NCBI RefSeq assembly: GCF_003122325.1
Contig: NZ_QFBC01000002.1
Span: forward strand, 620,001-684,000
DNA from: Rhizobium album
GTDB taxonomy: Bacteria; Pseudomonadota; Alphaproteobacteria; Rhizobiales; Rhizobiaceae
DNA length: 64,000 nt
Direction of reading: 5' to 3'
Shown: piece after piece, positions 10,027 to 19,769 of the stretch
Layout: each line of letters opens with the position of its first letter
Position numbering within the stretch: position 1 is the first letter of the stretch
Made by a program: the position numbers and the translations under genes
Notes under the pieces: generated by a model
Databases searched by the model: none
Seen by the model: the letters and a program-made list of their open reading frames with translations, nothing else
What the model was told of the DNA's origin: nothing

Positions 10027-11244
10027 TTACTTCGCCTCGGCGACGGCAGCGCCCGGAGCGGTGCGCGTGTCGACGTCAACGACCACACTCAGGCCGGCCC
10101 GCAGGCGGCCGCTGTCCAGCACGTCCTTCGGCAGGGCGATACGGACCGGCACCCGCTGGATGACCTTGGTGAAGTTGCCTGTGGCGTTTTCCGGCGGCAG
10201 CATCGAGAAGACGGAGCCGGAAGCCGGAGCGATCGACTGCACGACGCCTTCGATCGCTTCGTCATCGAAGGCGTCGACATGGACGCGGACCTTTTCACCG
10301 GTCTTCAGGTGGCCGATCTGCGTTTCCTTGAAGTTCGCCTCGATATAGAGTTCCTTCACCGGCACGAGCGCCGCAAGCCGCTGGCCGGGCGATACGAGGT
10401 CGCCGGTCTGCACCGAGACGTTGCCGATGATGCCGTCATAAGGGGCACGAAGCGTCGTGAAGCTGAGATCGCGCTCGGCCTTGTCGCGGGTCAGTTCCGA
10501 GGAGCGGATCGTGCTTTCGGCTTCCTTGCGCTGCGCCTGCAAGAGGATGATGTTTGCCTTGGCGGAAGCGACGGCGGCATCGCCGGCGGCGAGGTTGGCC
10601 TTCGCCTGGTCGAGCGCCACCTGGGCATTGTCCAGCGACGCGACCGTGCCGACGTCCTTCTGCTGCAGGTCGCTGGCGCGTTTCTGGTTGATCTCGGCGC
10701 CGCGCAGGGCCGCCTGCAGCGCGCCAAGCTGGGCTTCGGCCTGCTTCTGGGCCGCCTCGGCGCCAACGATCTGGGCGTCGATGCGCTGCAGCGACAGCTG
10801 CTCGGTGACGATCTGGGCCTTGGCCTGCTCGACGGCGATCGTATAGTCGCCGGTATCGAGCGTCACCAGCGGATCGCCGGCCTTCACCGCCTGGTTGGCG
10901 ACGACCTGCACGCTCTCGACATAACCGGAAACCTTCGGCGAAATCATCGCGATATCGCCTTCGATATAGGCGTCGTCGGTGGACACCATGAAGCGACCGT
11001 CGATCCACCAGTTGTAGCCGTACCAGCCGGCAGCGCCAAGGGCGGCGAGCACGAGGACGGGCAGCAGGAAACTGCGCTTTTTCTTCTGCGGCGGCGGCGC
11101 GATCGCGACCGGCGCCTGCTCGACCTTGGCCTCCGCGGACGTGTCTCGCTGCTCGGTTACGGCAGCCCCATGGGCCGAGGTTTCCTCGGCATTTTCGGAA
11201 ACATCGACCACGCGGGCGACACTGGATTTTTGCGAGCCTGACAT
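10027..11244 (-). CDS. EmrA/HlyD-family membrane fusion protein
   Basis: This periplasmic adaptor of about 405 residues has a short cytoplasmic N-terminus, one membrane helix (LLPVLVLAALGAAGWYGYNW), a lipoyl/barrel-sandwich half (DDAYIEGDIAMISPKVSGYV), a long coiled-coil hairpin rich in Ala, Gln and Glu, and the second half (LRAPYDGIIGNVSVQTGDLV). It links the inner-membrane pump to an outer-membrane channel. A GTG at 11250 is an alternative start two codons upstream. It is the first gene of the emrAB-like operon, with TetR-type operators directly upstream. Confidence 0.92.
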   Translation of the reverse strand: MSGSQKSSVARVVDVSENAEETSAHGAAVTEQRDTSAEAKVEQAPVAIAPPPQKKKRSFLLPVLVLAALGAAGWYGYNWWIDGRFMVSTDDAYIEGDIAMISPKVSGYVESVQVVANQAVKAGDPLVTLDTGDYTIAVEQAKAQIVTEQLSLQRIDAQIVGAEAAQKQAEAQLGALQAALRGAEINQKRASDLQQKDVGTVASLDNAQVALDQAKANLAAGDAAVASAKANIILLQAQRKEAESTIRSSELTRDKAERDLSFTTLRAPYDGIIGNVSVQTGDLVSPGQRLAALVPVKELYIEANFKETQIGHLKTGEKVRVHVDAFDDEAIEGVVQSIAPASGSVFSMLPPENATGNFTKVIQRVPVRIALPKDVLDSGRLRAGLSVVVDVDTRTAPGAAVAEAK

Positions 11245-11270
11245 ATTCACACCAGTTCATAAAGCGGATG

Positions 11271-11353
11271 AAATCGAACCGAACGGTTCAGTTCGATTTG
11301 ACATAGAGCGTTTTTGCGTGCATATCAAGGGTAAATCGAACCGACTGGTTCGA
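11271..11353. promoter_or_regulatory. Divergent emrA/tetR control region with two palindromic operators
   Basis: A 29-bp near-perfect palindrome (11271-11299; arms AAATCGAAC and GTTCGATTT, core CGAACGGTTC) and a shorter related one (11336-11353, TCGAACC-GACT-GGTTCGA) lie between the divergent genes. Between them a TTGACA at 11298 overlaps the first palindrome's edge and can serve as a -35 for rightward tetR transcription, though the -10 is weak. The layout fits TetR autorepression and repression of the efflux pair. Confidence 0.75.
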
Positions 11354-11377
11354 TCGAGGTTAACAAGCAGGTTGCCA

Positions 11378-12067
11378 ATGTCGACCAAGGCACAACATAA
11401 CGCTGCAACCGTTGCAGAAATGGAAACGCCGACACCCGTGGGCGGCCGGCGCGTGGCGGGCGAAGATCCGGTCAAGCGCGAGCAGATCCTCGACGGCGCC
11501 AAGACGATCTTCATGGGCACCAACTTCGATGCGGCGAGCATGAGCGATGTCGCCCGCGAAGCCGGCGTCTCGAAGGGGACGCTCTACGTCTACTTCCAGA
11601 ACAAGGAAGACCTGTTCGCCGCTTTGATCGAGCGAGAGCGTGGCCGTTTCGTCGCCTCGATCCGCAACGCGCTGACCGAGCGCGACGGTGTCGAGGATGC
11701 GCTTCTCCACTTCGGCACGACCTTTTGCCGGCACCTAACCAGCGGCGACGTCATCTGTTCCATGCGCAGCGTGCTCGGCGTCATCGACCGCATGCCGGGG
11801 CTGGCGCATCGTTTCTTTTCCTCGCCCTCCAATGTCCGGGCCGTGCTGCAGGAATATCTCGACCGCCAGGTTGCCGCCGGCACGCTGATCATCGACGATA
11901 CCGATCTTGCGGCGCGACAGTTCATCGAGCTGTCGAGCGGCACCTATTTCAAGCTGCGCCTGTTCGGCGACATGAAGGAAATGCCGCCGCTCGAAGAAAT
12001 ACAACGTGTGATCAAAAGCGCCGTCCATGTCTTCATGTCAGCCTACCGCGGAGAACCGCCCAAGTAA
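11378..12067 (+). CDS. TetR/AcrR-family regulator of the efflux pair
   Basis: This 229-residue repressor has an N-terminal helix-turn-helix (MSDVAREAGVSKGTLYVYF, about residues 54-72) and a C-terminal ligand domain of the AcrR type (LASGTYFKLRLFG-like end). The start at 11378 follows the operator region; upstream in-frame starts would run through the operators. It is divergent from the emrAB-like operon and so very probably its ligand-responsive repressor. The inducer is unknown. Confidence 0.9.
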   Translation: MSTKAQHNAATVAEMETPTPVGGRRVAGEDPVKREQILDGAKTIFMGTNFDAASMSDVAREAGVSKGTLYVYFQNKEDLFAALIERERGRFVASIRNALTERDGVEDALLHFGTTFCRHLTSGDVICSMRSVLGVIDRMPGLAHRFFSSPSNVRAVLQEYLDRQVAAGTLIIDDTDLAARQFIELSSGTYFKLRLFGDMKEMPPLEEIQRVIKSAVHVFMSAYRGEPPK

Positions 12068-12190
12068 CACGGCAGCGATTTACCGCAAATAGCCGCCATC
12101 CAGATCGCCCCCGCTTGCCTCTGCAGTCTTTATCCTTACATGCGCGTGTGCTATCCGCATGGTATTCCCTCTTGAAAGGATGAGAACTGG

Positions 12191-12946
12191 ATGCAGGACA
12201 TTGCTCTGTTGGCTGCGGATCCCGCCGTATGGGTCGCCTTGATCACGCTGGTGGTCATGGAGGTCGTGCTTGGGATCGACAACCTGATCTTCATTTCCAT
12301 CCTTACCAACAAGCTGCCGCAGGAAATGCGCGAAAAGGCAAGGCGCATCGGTATCGGCCTGGCGCTGGTCATGCGCCTTGGCCTGCTCGGCACGGTCGCC
12401 TGGATCGTTCAGCTCACCCAGCCGGTCTTCGAGCTCTTCGACCACGGCTACTCCTGGAAGGACATGATCCTCATCGCCGGCGGCCTCTTCCTGGTCTGGA
12501 AGGCAACCAAGGAAATCCATCACAATGTCGATCCCGTCGACCATAAGGAAGACATGGTGGGCGGCACCGTCGCCACCAGCTTCGGCGCGGCGATCGGCCA
12601 GATCCTGCTGCTCGACCTGGTCTTCTCCGTCGACAGCATCATCACCGCCGTCGGCATGACGCCGCACTTGCCGGTCATGGTCGTCGCCGTCGTCGTCGCC
12701 GTTGCCGTCATGCTGCTCGCGGCGACGCCGCTGGCCAATTTCATCGAGAAGAACCCGACCATCGTCATGCTGGCGCTCGCCTTCCTGCTGATGATCGGCA
12801 CGACGCTGATCGCCGAAGGCATGGGCTTCCACGTGCCGAAGGGCTACGTCTATGCCGCCATGGCGTTCTCCGGCCTCGTCGAGGCGCTCAACATGGTGGC
12901 CCGCAACCGGCGCAAGCGAAATGCGCCAGGCGGCACCATGCATTGA
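12191..12946 (+). CDS. TerC-family integral membrane protein
   Basis: This 251-residue protein has about seven membrane helices. It carries the family's acidic intramembrane motifs: [15 protein letters not shown] near residue 25 and [15 protein letters not shown] near residue 145. TerC/Alx/YoaE proteins are linked to Mn2+ homeostasis and metal delivery at the membrane. The start follows AAGGATGAG. It is monocistronic, with a strong terminator directly downstream. Confidence 0.92.
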   Translation: MQDIALLAADPAVWVALITLVVMEVVLGIDNLIFISILTNKLPQEMREKARRIGIGLALVMRLGLLGTVAWIVQLTQPVFELFDHGYSWKDMILIAGGLFLVWKATKEIHHNVDPVDHKEDMVGGTVATSFGAAIGQILLLDLVFSVDSIITAVGMTPHLPVMVVAVVVAVAVMLLAATPLANFIEKNPTIVMLALAFLLMIGTTLIAEGMGFHVPKGYVYAAMAFSGLVEALNMVARNRRKRNAPGGTMH

Positions 12947-12971
12947 TGTGCCCGACATCCGACAACGAAGG

Positions 12972-12999
12972 AAGGCCCGCATCGTCGATGCGGGCCTTT
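12972..12999 (+). terminator. Rho-independent terminator of the TerC gene
   Basis: A 12-bp perfect stem (AAGGCCCGCATC paired with GATGCGGGCCTT) with a 3-base loop GTC, ending in TTTGTT, lies 26 bases after the TerC stop. Confidence 0.85.
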
Positions 13000-13303
13000 G
13001 TTCATGGGGCAGGGAACGAGGATGGGGACCGGATGGGTTAGAAGCTCGCCTGCCATTTCGTTGGCCACGGAGAGAAACCGGAAAAATTTCCGTGTTCTCC
13101 TTCTCCATCATGTCCGGTTGGCACAGTCCGCCATCCCTGCCCACCAAACGCCAGAATGATCGACAGGTTCCCGGAAAACTGAAGAAATCGCCGCTTCTTT
13201 ATCTTTTCACGCCAGGAACTTTCCGATTTTGCCGGTGTTGACTCGCCACTCCGCCCGCGCGGTCCCCCGCGTGGCAACCGCCGACAAGGACACCCGCTGC
13301 CAG
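13000..13303. other. Intergenic stretch without a gene
   Basis: The gap between the TerC terminator and the SLC13-type transporter shows no convincing coding frame, RNA gene or repeat. It presumably holds the transporter promoter. I could not pick a clear -35/-10 pair. Confidence 0.5.
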
Positions 13304-15076
13304 ATGTCGACCGACCAGATCCTTGCCTTCGCCGTTATCGCCGCCATGATGGTGGCGTTCATTCTCGACCGCTTCCGTTATGACATCGTCGCCTGCGTCG
13401 CGCTGATCGTCGCAGTCGCAGTCGGGATCGTGCCGGCAGCAGACGCATTTTCCGGTTTCAGCAACGACATCGTCATCATCGTCGGCAGCGCGCTCGTGGT
13501 CAGCGCCGGCGTCGCCCGCTCGGGGATCGTCGACGTGGCGATCAAGCGTTTCTTTCCGAACCTGACATCGGTGCGAACCCAACTTGCACTGCTGCTCGTC
13601 GCCGTTGCCGTGCTTTCGGCCTTCATCAAGAACATCGGCGCATTGGCGATCATGATGCCGGTCGCGCTGCAGTTTGCCCGCAAATCCAATGCCTCGCCTT
13701 CGCGTTACCTCATGCCGATGGCTTTCGCGGCCCTGCTCGGCGGCCTGATGACGCAGATCGGCACCTCGCCGAACATCGTGGTTTCGGAAATCCGCGCCGA
13801 ACTGACCGGCGAGCGCTTCACCATGTTCGATTTCACCCCGGTCGGCGCCACGCTGGCACTGGTCGGCGTCGTCTTCCTGATCGTCTTCAACAGGCTGGTG
13901 CCGGAGCGCAACAAGCAGAACGCCGCCCTGCACGAAGCCGTGGAAATCACCGACTACGCCTCCGAAGCGACGTTGACCGACACCTCCGCCGCCATCGGAA
14001 AACCGTTGAGCGACCTGCTGCGCTTAGGCGACGGTGAAGTGGTGGCGACCACAGTGCTGCGCGGCCACACCCGCATGCCGCCCTTCCCCGATCTCAGCCT
14101 CAAGGCGGGTGATACGCTTCTGCTGGCCGGCAGCCCCGGCGGCCTCGATCGCATCGTTTCCAATGGCAAGCTCAAGCTTTCCGGTTCGCCGCTGAAGACC
14201 GGCGACCAGCCCGAGGGCGATGTCATGGCCATCGAGGTGGTCATCAGCCAGCAATCGAGCCTTGTCGGCCTGTCGGCACGAGAGCTTGCCCTGTCGTACA
14301 ACCACGGCGTCAACCTGATTGCCGTCAGCCGCCAGGGCCAGCGTATCCGTGAACGACTGTCGGAACTGACGCTACGCGGCGGCGACGTCATCGTGCTGCA
14401 AGGCAGCCGCACGAACCTGCCGGCCTTCCTGCAGGAGTTCAGCCTGCTGCCGCTGGCGCAGCGGGAAATGCTGCTCGGCACGCGGCGTCGCGCCTTCATC
14501 CCGCTGGCGATCCTGATCGCCGCGATGACGGCGACCGCTGTCGGCATCGCGCCGGTTTCCGTCGCCTTCTTCGCCGCTGCCCTTGCCATGGTCGCCTTCA
14601 ACGCCGTGCCGCTGACGGATGTCTACAAATCCGTCGACGGGCCGATCCTGGTGATGCTGGCGGCGCTGATCCCGGTCAGCGATTCCCTGAGAACGACCGG
14701 GGGAAGCGAGCTGATTGCGGCCTGGCTCGGCCAGGCGGCCGCCCACATGCCACCCTACGGCGCCCTGGCATTGATCCTGATCACCGCCATGGCAATCACG
14801 CCGTTCCTCAACAACGCCGCCACCGTTCTGGTGATGGGACCGATCGCCGCCAGTTTCGCGACGACGCTCGGCTACCGCCCGGAGGCCTTTCTGATGGCGG
14901 TGGCGATCGGCGCCGGCAGCGATTTCCTCACGCCCATCGGCCATCAATGCAACACGCTGGTCATGGGGCCTGGCGGCTACCGCTTTTCGGATTATCCCCG
15001 CCTGGGTCTGCCTTTGTCGATTCTCATCATCATCGTCAGCATTCCGGTGCTTCTGTTCGTCTGGCCGCTTCGCTGA
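13304..15076 (+). CDS. SLC13/CitMHS-type anion transporter with two RCK_C domains
   Basis: This membrane protein of about 590 residues has an N-terminal transporter half, two soluble RCK_C (TrkA-C) domains (about residues 205-375, seen as GKPLSDLLRLGDGEV...LKAGDTLLLAGS and a second copy ending LRGGDVIVLQGS), and a C-terminal transporter half. The repeated re-entrant motifs TQIGTSPNIVVSEIR and LNNAATVLVMGPIA fit the divalent-anion/Na+ symporter family. The substrate (dicarboxylate, sulfate or other) is unknown. A GTG at 13271 is an alternative start; ATG 13304 begins directly before the first helix. Confidence 0.85.
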   Translation: MSTDQILAFAVIAAMMVAFILDRFRYDIVACVALIVAVAVGIVPAADAFSGFSNDIVIIVGSALVVSAGVARSGIVDVAIKRFFPNLTSVRTQLALLLVAVAVLSAFIKNIGALAIMMPVALQFARKSNASPSRYLMPMAFAALLGGLMTQIGTSPNIVVSEIRAELTGERFTMFDFTPVGATLALVGVVFLIVFNRLVPERNKQNAALHEAVEITDYASEATLTDTSAAIGKPLSDLLRLGDGEVVATTVLRGHTRMPPFPDLSLKAGDTLLLAGSPGGLDRIVSNGKLKLSGSPLKTGDQPEGDVMAIEVVISQQSSLVGLSARELALSYNHGVNLIAVSRQGQRIRERLSELTLRGGDVIVLQGSRTNLPAFLQEFSLLPLAQREMLLGTRRRAFIPLAILIAAMTATAVGIAPVSVAFFAAALAMVAFNAVPLTDVYKSVDGPILVMLAALIPVSDSLRTTGGSELIAAWLGQAAAHMPPYGALALILITAMAITPFLNNAATVLVMGPIAASFATTLGYRPEAFLMAVAIGAGSDFLTPIGHQCNTLVMGPGGYRFSDYPRLGLPLSILIIIVSIPVLLFVWPLR

Positions 15077-15267
15077 CGTGCGGTTTTCCTTGACGTTCCC
15101 CGGCGATTGTGGCCTAAGGCCAGCGAACGGATAACGCCCCGGAAAACGGCGCCTCTGCCTTCTTTCCGCGTCATCATCCGGCCATGAAACCCGCATACCT
15201 CCGGCAGGCCGATTTCGCGCGCTGCCGTCCGGGTGCGCGCCCCCGCATGTCACCACAGGCAACGATT

Positions 15268-16722
15268 ATGACCACTTCCGGCGTCCGCGTACGCATTGCC
15301 CCTTCCCCGACCGGTGAGCCGCATGTCGGCACCGCCTATATCGCGCTGTTCAACTACCTGTTTGCGAAAAAACACGGCGGCACCTTCATCCTGCGCATCG
15401 AGGATACCGATGCCACCCGCTCGACCCCCGAATTCGAGCAGAAGGTGCTGGATGCGCTGAAATGGTGCGGCCTGGAATGGTCGGAGGGTCCCGATATCGG
15501 CGGCCCGCATGGCCCCTACCGCCAGAGCGACCGCAAGGCGATGTACACGCCCTACGGCCAGGAATTGCTCAACAAGGGCCATGCCTTCCGCTGTTTCTGC
15601 ACGCCCGAGCGGCTGGAGCAGATGCGCGAGGCACAGCGCGCCGCCGGCAAGCCGCCGAAGTATGATGGTCTCTGCCTCAACATCAAGGCCGAGGAAGTGA
15701 CCGCCCGCGTCGCGTCCGGCGAGGCCTCGGTGATCCGCATGAAGATCCCGGCCGAAGGCTCGTGCGACTTCAACGACGGCGTCTACGGCGACGTGTCGAT
15801 CCCGTGGGATTCGGTCGATATGCAGGTGCTGATCAAGGCCGATGGCATGCCGACCTATCACATGGCCAACGTCATCGACGACCATCTGATGAAGATCACC
15901 CATGTCGCCCGCGGCGAGGAATGGCTGGCTTCGGTGCCGAAGCACATCCTGCTCTACCGTTATTTCGGCTGGGATGCGCCGGTGTTCATGCACCTGTCGC
16001 TGATGCGCAATGCCGACAAGTCGAAACTGTCGAAACGCAAGAACCCGACCTCGATCTCCTATTATTCGGCGCTCGGCTACCTGCCGGAAGCGCTGATGAA
16101 CTTCCTCGGCCTGTTCTTCATCCAGATCGCCGAGGGCGAGGAACTGCTGACCATGGATCAGCTCGCCGAAAAGTTCGATCCGGACAACTTGTCCAAGGCC
16201 GGCGCGATCTTCGACATCCAGAAGCTCGACTGGCTGAACGGCCGCTGGATCCGCGAGCAGCTTTCGCAGGAGGATTTCATCGCCCGCACGCTTGCCTGGG
16301 CGTCGGAGAACAGCCGGCTGACCGAAGGCCTGAAGCTGTCGCAAAGCCGCGTCTCCAAGCTCGGCGAACTGCCGGGCCTTGCCGGCTTCCTGCTGTCCAG
16401 CGACGTCGGCCTGACGCCGGCCTCGTTTGCCGGCCTGAAGACCAGCCCGGAGGAAACGCTGGAAATCCTCAACGCCGTGCAGGTCGACCTGGAAAAGATG
16501 CTCGAATGGAACGTCGAGTCGATCGATGCGGAACTGCGCGCCGTGGCCGACAGGCTGGGCAAGAAGCTGCGCGTCGTCACTCCGCCGCTGTTCGTCGCCG
16601 TCTCCGGCTCGTCCCGCTCGCTGCCGCTGTTCGATTCGATGGCGCTGCTCGGCCGCTCCGTCGTGCGCCAGCGCCTCAAGACCGCCGCGACCGTCGTCGC
16701 GTCGATGGTCGGCGCAAAGTAA
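15268..16722 (+). CDS. gltX: Glutamyl-tRNA synthetase (GluRS family)
   Basis: Charges tRNA-Glu (or acts as the non-discriminating paralogue). The 484-residue class I synthetase has the HIGH-type motif PSPTGEPHVGTAYIAL at the N-terminus, the KMSKS-type motif KLSKRK near residue 253, and a C-terminal helical anticodon-binding domain. The start MTTSGVRVRIAPSP at 15268 gives the standard N-terminus; ATGs at 15184 and 15247 are possible but would add a leader. Alphaproteobacteria often carry two gltX genes, so which copy this is remains open. lysS begins 16 bases downstream. Confidence 0.94.
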   Translation: MTTSGVRVRIAPSPTGEPHVGTAYIALFNYLFAKKHGGTFILRIEDTDATRSTPEFEQKVLDALKWCGLEWSEGPDIGGPHGPYRQSDRKAMYTPYGQELLNKGHAFRCFCTPERLEQMREAQRAAGKPPKYDGLCLNIKAEEVTARVASGEASVIRMKIPAEGSCDFNDGVYGDVSIPWDSVDMQVLIKADGMPTYHMANVIDDHLMKITHVARGEEWLASVPKHILLYRYFGWDAPVFMHLSLMRNADKSKLSKRKNPTSISYYSALGYLPEALMNFLGLFFIQIAEGEELLTMDQLAEKFDPDNLSKAGAIFDIQKLDWLNGRWIREQLSQEDFIARTLAWASENSRLTEGLKLSQSRVSKLGELPGLAGFLLSSDVGLTPASFAGLKTSPEETLEILNAVQVDLEKMLEWNVESIDAELRAVADRLGKKLRVVTPPLFVAVSGSSRSLPLFDSMALLGRSVVRQRLKTAATVVASMVGAK

Positions 16723-16738
16723 TCAGAAAGATCGCAGA

Positions 16739-18235
16739 ATGACCGAAACCAAGATCGCCCCCGCCCTCTCCTCCGACGCGACGGAAGTCCGCGCCCAGAA
16801 GCTGAAGCTGCTGCGCGAGCAGATCGGCGACGTCTACCCGGCGCATTTCCACCGCACGCTGACCAATGCCGAGCTGGCCGAAAAATACGAGGCGCTGGAG
16901 CCGGATACCGAGACGCAGGACGTCGTCACCGTCGCCGGCCGCGTCTATTCCTCGCGCAATTCCGGCATGTTCATGGACATCCATGATGCCGGCGGCAAGA
17001 TCCAGATCTTCAGCCACAAGGACACCACGCCGGAGGACGCCCGCGCCCTGCTGCCGATGATCGATATCGGCGACATCATCGGCGTCACCGGCATCGTGCG
17101 CCGCACCAAGCGCGGCGAGCTGACGATCAATGCCCAGGCGATCACCATGCTGACGAAGTCGCTGCTGCCTATGCCGGAAAAATGGCATGGCCTCTCCGAC
17201 ATTGAGCTGCGTTACCGCAAGCGCCACCTCGACATCATGACCAACGAGGAATCGAAGCTGCGTTTCCAGCAGCGTTCGCAGATCGTCTCCGGCATCCGCC
17301 GTTTCATGGAAAACGACGGCTTCATGGAAATCGAGACGCCGATGCTGCATTCGGTCTATGGCGGCGCCACCGCCGAGCCGTTCAAGACGCATCACAACAC
17401 GCTGAAGCTCGACATGTTCCTGCGCATCGCGCCGGAGCTATATCTCAAGCGCACGCTGGTGTCCGGCCTCACCGACAAGGTGTTCGAGATCAACCGCAAC
17501 TTCCGCAACGAAGGTGTCTCCACCCGGCATAACCCGGAATTCACGATGATGGAGTGCTACTGGGCCTATGCCGACTACGAGGACATCATGGACCTCGTCG
17601 AGCGGATGTTTGCCGAGCTGGCCGTGAAAATCCACGGCACGACCGAATTTGCCTTCGGCGACAAGCAGCTCTCCTTCAAGGGCCCGTTCAAGCGCGTGCC
17701 GATGCCCGATGCCGTCAAGGAAGCGACCGGCATCGACTTCCTGTCGATCAAGACCGACGAAGAAGCCCGCACTGCCGCCAAGGCCGCCGGCTTTGCGGTC
17801 GAGAAGGACTGGACCTGGGGCGAGTGCCTGGCCTTCATCTTCGAAGAAAAGGTCGAGCCGACCCTGATCCAGCCGAGCCATGTCACGCATTTCCCGAAGG
17901 ACATCTCGCCCTTCGCCAAGGAAGTGCCGGGCGAACCGCGCCTCGTCGAACGTTTCGAGACCTATTGCAACACCTGGGAACTCGGCAACGCCTTCTCCGA
18001 ACTCAACGATCCGGAAGAGCAGCGCCGCCGCATGGTGGAACAGCTCGATCAGGCCCATGCCCGCGGCGAAAAGGAAAAGCAGCTCGACGACGAATTCCTC
18101 GATGCCATGGACCAGGGCATGCCGCCCGCCGGCGGCCTCGGCATCGGTGTCGACCGCCTGGTGATGCTGCTCACCAATTCCCCGTCGATCCGCGACGTCA
18201 TCCTCTTCCCGGCGCGCCGCAGCAAGAACGATTGA
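16739..18235 (+). CDS. lysS: Lysyl-tRNA synthetase, class II
   Basis: This 498-residue enzyme charges tRNA-Lys. It has an N-terminal OB-fold anticodon domain (VAGRVYSSRNSGMFMDIHDA) and the class II catalytic core: motif 1 GFMEIETPML, motif 2 FRNEGVSTRHNPEFTMMECY, and motif 3 GGLGIGVDRLVMLL near the C-terminus. It starts 16 bases after gltX and is probably co-transcribed. A terminator follows. Confidence 0.96.
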   Translation: MTETKIAPALSSDATEVRAQKLKLLREQIGDVYPAHFHRTLTNAELAEKYEALEPDTETQDVVTVAGRVYSSRNSGMFMDIHDAGGKIQIFSHKDTTPEDARALLPMIDIGDIIGVTGIVRRTKRGELTINAQAITMLTKSLLPMPEKWHGLSDIELRYRKRHLDIMTNEESKLRFQQRSQIVSGIRRFMENDGFMEIETPMLHSVYGGATAEPFKTHHNTLKLDMFLRIAPELYLKRTLVSGLTDKVFEINRNFRNEGVSTRHNPEFTMMECYWAYADYEDIMDLVERMFAELAVKIHGTTEFAFGDKQLSFKGPFKRVPMPDAVKEATGIDFLSIKTDEEARTAAKAAGFAVEKDWTWGECLAFIFEEKVEPTLIQPSHVTHFPKDISPFAKEVPGEPRLVERFETYCNTWELGNAFSELNDPEEQRRRMVEQLDQAHARGEKEKQLDDEFLDAMDQGMPPAGGLGIGVDRLVMLLTNSPSIRDVILFPARRSKND

Positions 18236-18280
18236 GGTTGGCGGCTTCGGCCGCTTTCCATCGGCAACGACCAGTCAAAG

Positions 18281-18316
18281 AAAACCGAAGGCGACAGCAT
18301 CGCCTCCGGTTTTTTC
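18281..18316. terminator. Rho-independent terminator between lysS and the convergent gene
   Basis: A hairpin with arms AAAACCGAAGGCGA and TCGCCTCCGGTTTT (one mismatch) and a 5-base loop, followed by a run of T, lies 45 bases after the lysS stop. The A-rich left arm could also let it serve the leftward gene's end. Confidence 0.85.
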
Positions 18317-18346
18317 ATGCACACGGGCATTCGCCGCAAAAGCTGG

Positions 18347-19606
18347 TCAGTTGGTTTCGTTGATGAACGGCTCGTCGATGAACTCGTCGCTCTGGGCCGA
18401 GGCCTGCTCTTCGCTTTCGGCCGGCATCTCTTGTTCGGCGACGGCGCCATGCTGTTCCGCCGCCTTCTCCGCATGTTTCTTCGAGGGCTCCGCGGCGTGT
18501 TCCTCTTCGGCCGGTGCGTCATGCGCCTCGGCCTTTTCGCCATGCGTCTTGACCGGTTTTGCCGAACTCTGGTCCTTAACCGGCTTTTCCTCGTGTTTTA
18601 CGGCATCCTTTGCCGCGTCGTTTTCTTCCGCACCGGGCACGGCAGCATGCGCCGCTACCGAGAGCGCCTTGCCATCTGCCGGCTCTTCGGCCACGGCGTG
18701 ATCCTTGTCGGCCGGCGTCGCATGGTCTCCGGTCGCAGCCGTGACGGCGCTTTCATCCGTGCCCGCGGCGGCCTGGTCTTCCTCGGCAGGCGCCTCTTCG
18801 CCGGCATCCTCCGCAGCATGATTGTTTTCGACCACCGCCTCGTCCTGCCTGGCGCCCGCCTCGCCTTCCGGAGCCGCGTCATGGCCGCTCTCGGCTACGG
18901 GGCTGTCGGCTGCCGGCTCCTCGCCATGGCCGCTGCTATCCCTCTGCTCGGCCTCGGCGCCATGGCCTTCGGTCGCCTCGCCATGGCCCTTTTCTTCCTT
19001 CTTGCCGTGGTCACCGGCCTTCACCTCGACGCCCGCCGGCTCCTGGCAATCGGCCCGTTCGCCCAGAAGTTTCACCAGGCTTTCGATATGCTCCAGCGGC
19101 AGCTGGATCTTTTCGCCATAGAACTGGCCGTCGGCCGTGGCGGCACCATCGACATATTTTGCGGTATAGACAGGCGTGTCCTGCAGCTCGGCGATCTTCT
19201 CCGGATGCGGCACGTAGACCACATCGGCGCCGACGGCGCGCCCGCGCATGGCGGCACGCATTTCCGGCCCGTTCTGGTCGAGAACCACGACCTGGACGAG
19301 ATCCGGCTGCTGTTGCGTATAGACGGCTTCGGCGACCCGCAGGGCGGTCATCACCCGAGCCAGACCTTCCGCCGGTTCGGTCTTGATGAATTTGCGGACC
19401 CAGAAACGGTCCTTCTTCTTGATCTTGAACGTCTTGACGGTCGTGCACGCGAGATCGGCAACCTTCTCCGAAGGTCCGAAGCCCAGTAACCCATCCTTGC
19501 CGGCATAAAGCGCAAACGCACCCGTGGCTCCACCGAGCAGCAGGATGCCACCCATGAAGAACACGAGTTTCCGGGGTAACCGGAAGATGCGCAGCTTGGC
19601 TTTCAC
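18347..19606 (-). CDS. Membrane-anchored protein with acidic, histidine-rich tail
   Basis: I do not recognise a named family. The protein has about 419 residues. A basic N-terminus and one membrane helix (LVFFMGGILLLGGATGAFAL) come first. A compact domain of roughly 160 residues follows, containing PDLVQVVVLDQNGPEMRAAM and YVPHPEKIAEL. The final half is low-complexity, dominated by Ala, Glu, Asp, Lys and about fifteen His. The domain after the helix is predicted periplasmic. A GTG start at 19606 with GGAG eight bases upstream is preferred; TTG 19636 is the alternative. It is divergent from sitABCD, so a role in metal binding or the envelope is possible but inferred. Confidence 0.7.
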   Translation of the reverse strand: MKAKLRIFRLPRKLVFFMGGILLLGGATGAFALYAGKDGLLGFGPSEKVADLACTTVKTFKIKKKDRFWVRKFIKTEPAEGLARVMTALRVAEAVYTQQQPDLVQVVVLDQNGPEMRAAMRGRAVGADVVYVPHPEKIAELQDTPVYTAKYVDGAATADGQFYGEKIQLPLEHIESLVKLLGERADCQEPAGVEVKAGDHGKKEEKGHGEATEGHGAEAEQRDSSGHGEEPAADSPVAESGHDAAPEGEAGARQDEAVVENNHAAEDAGEEAPAEEDQAAAGTDESAVTAATGDHATPADKDHAVAEEPADGKALSVAAHAAVPGAEENDAAKDAVKHEEKPVKDQSSAKPVKTHGEKAEAHDAPAEEEHAAEPSKKHAEKAAEQHGAVAEQEMPAESEEQASAQSDEFIDEPFINETN

Positions 19607-19769
19607 GCCGACTGCTCCGTCATTGACCTTCTCCAAACCTATTTCTCGGCCGGATCGACGTTAGTGGAACGACGTTTCTGAATACTTAAAACGACAGCTA
19701 AACTCTTATTCTTCATGGCAACCTGAAGAAAATCACCGCAGTCTTTTCACCCTCCCGCCGCAATGCTCT

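Noticed and set aside
8416-11241. 941-residue open frame opposite the EmrAB-type genes
   Set aside because: Shadow of two well-supported genes; the composition is Arg/His/Asp-rich with no motif.
11403-11417. CTGCAACCGTTGCAG palindrome, similar to the AACGTT operator
   Set aside because: It has an extra central base, lies inside the TetR coding sequence and shows no promoter nearby, so chance is likely.
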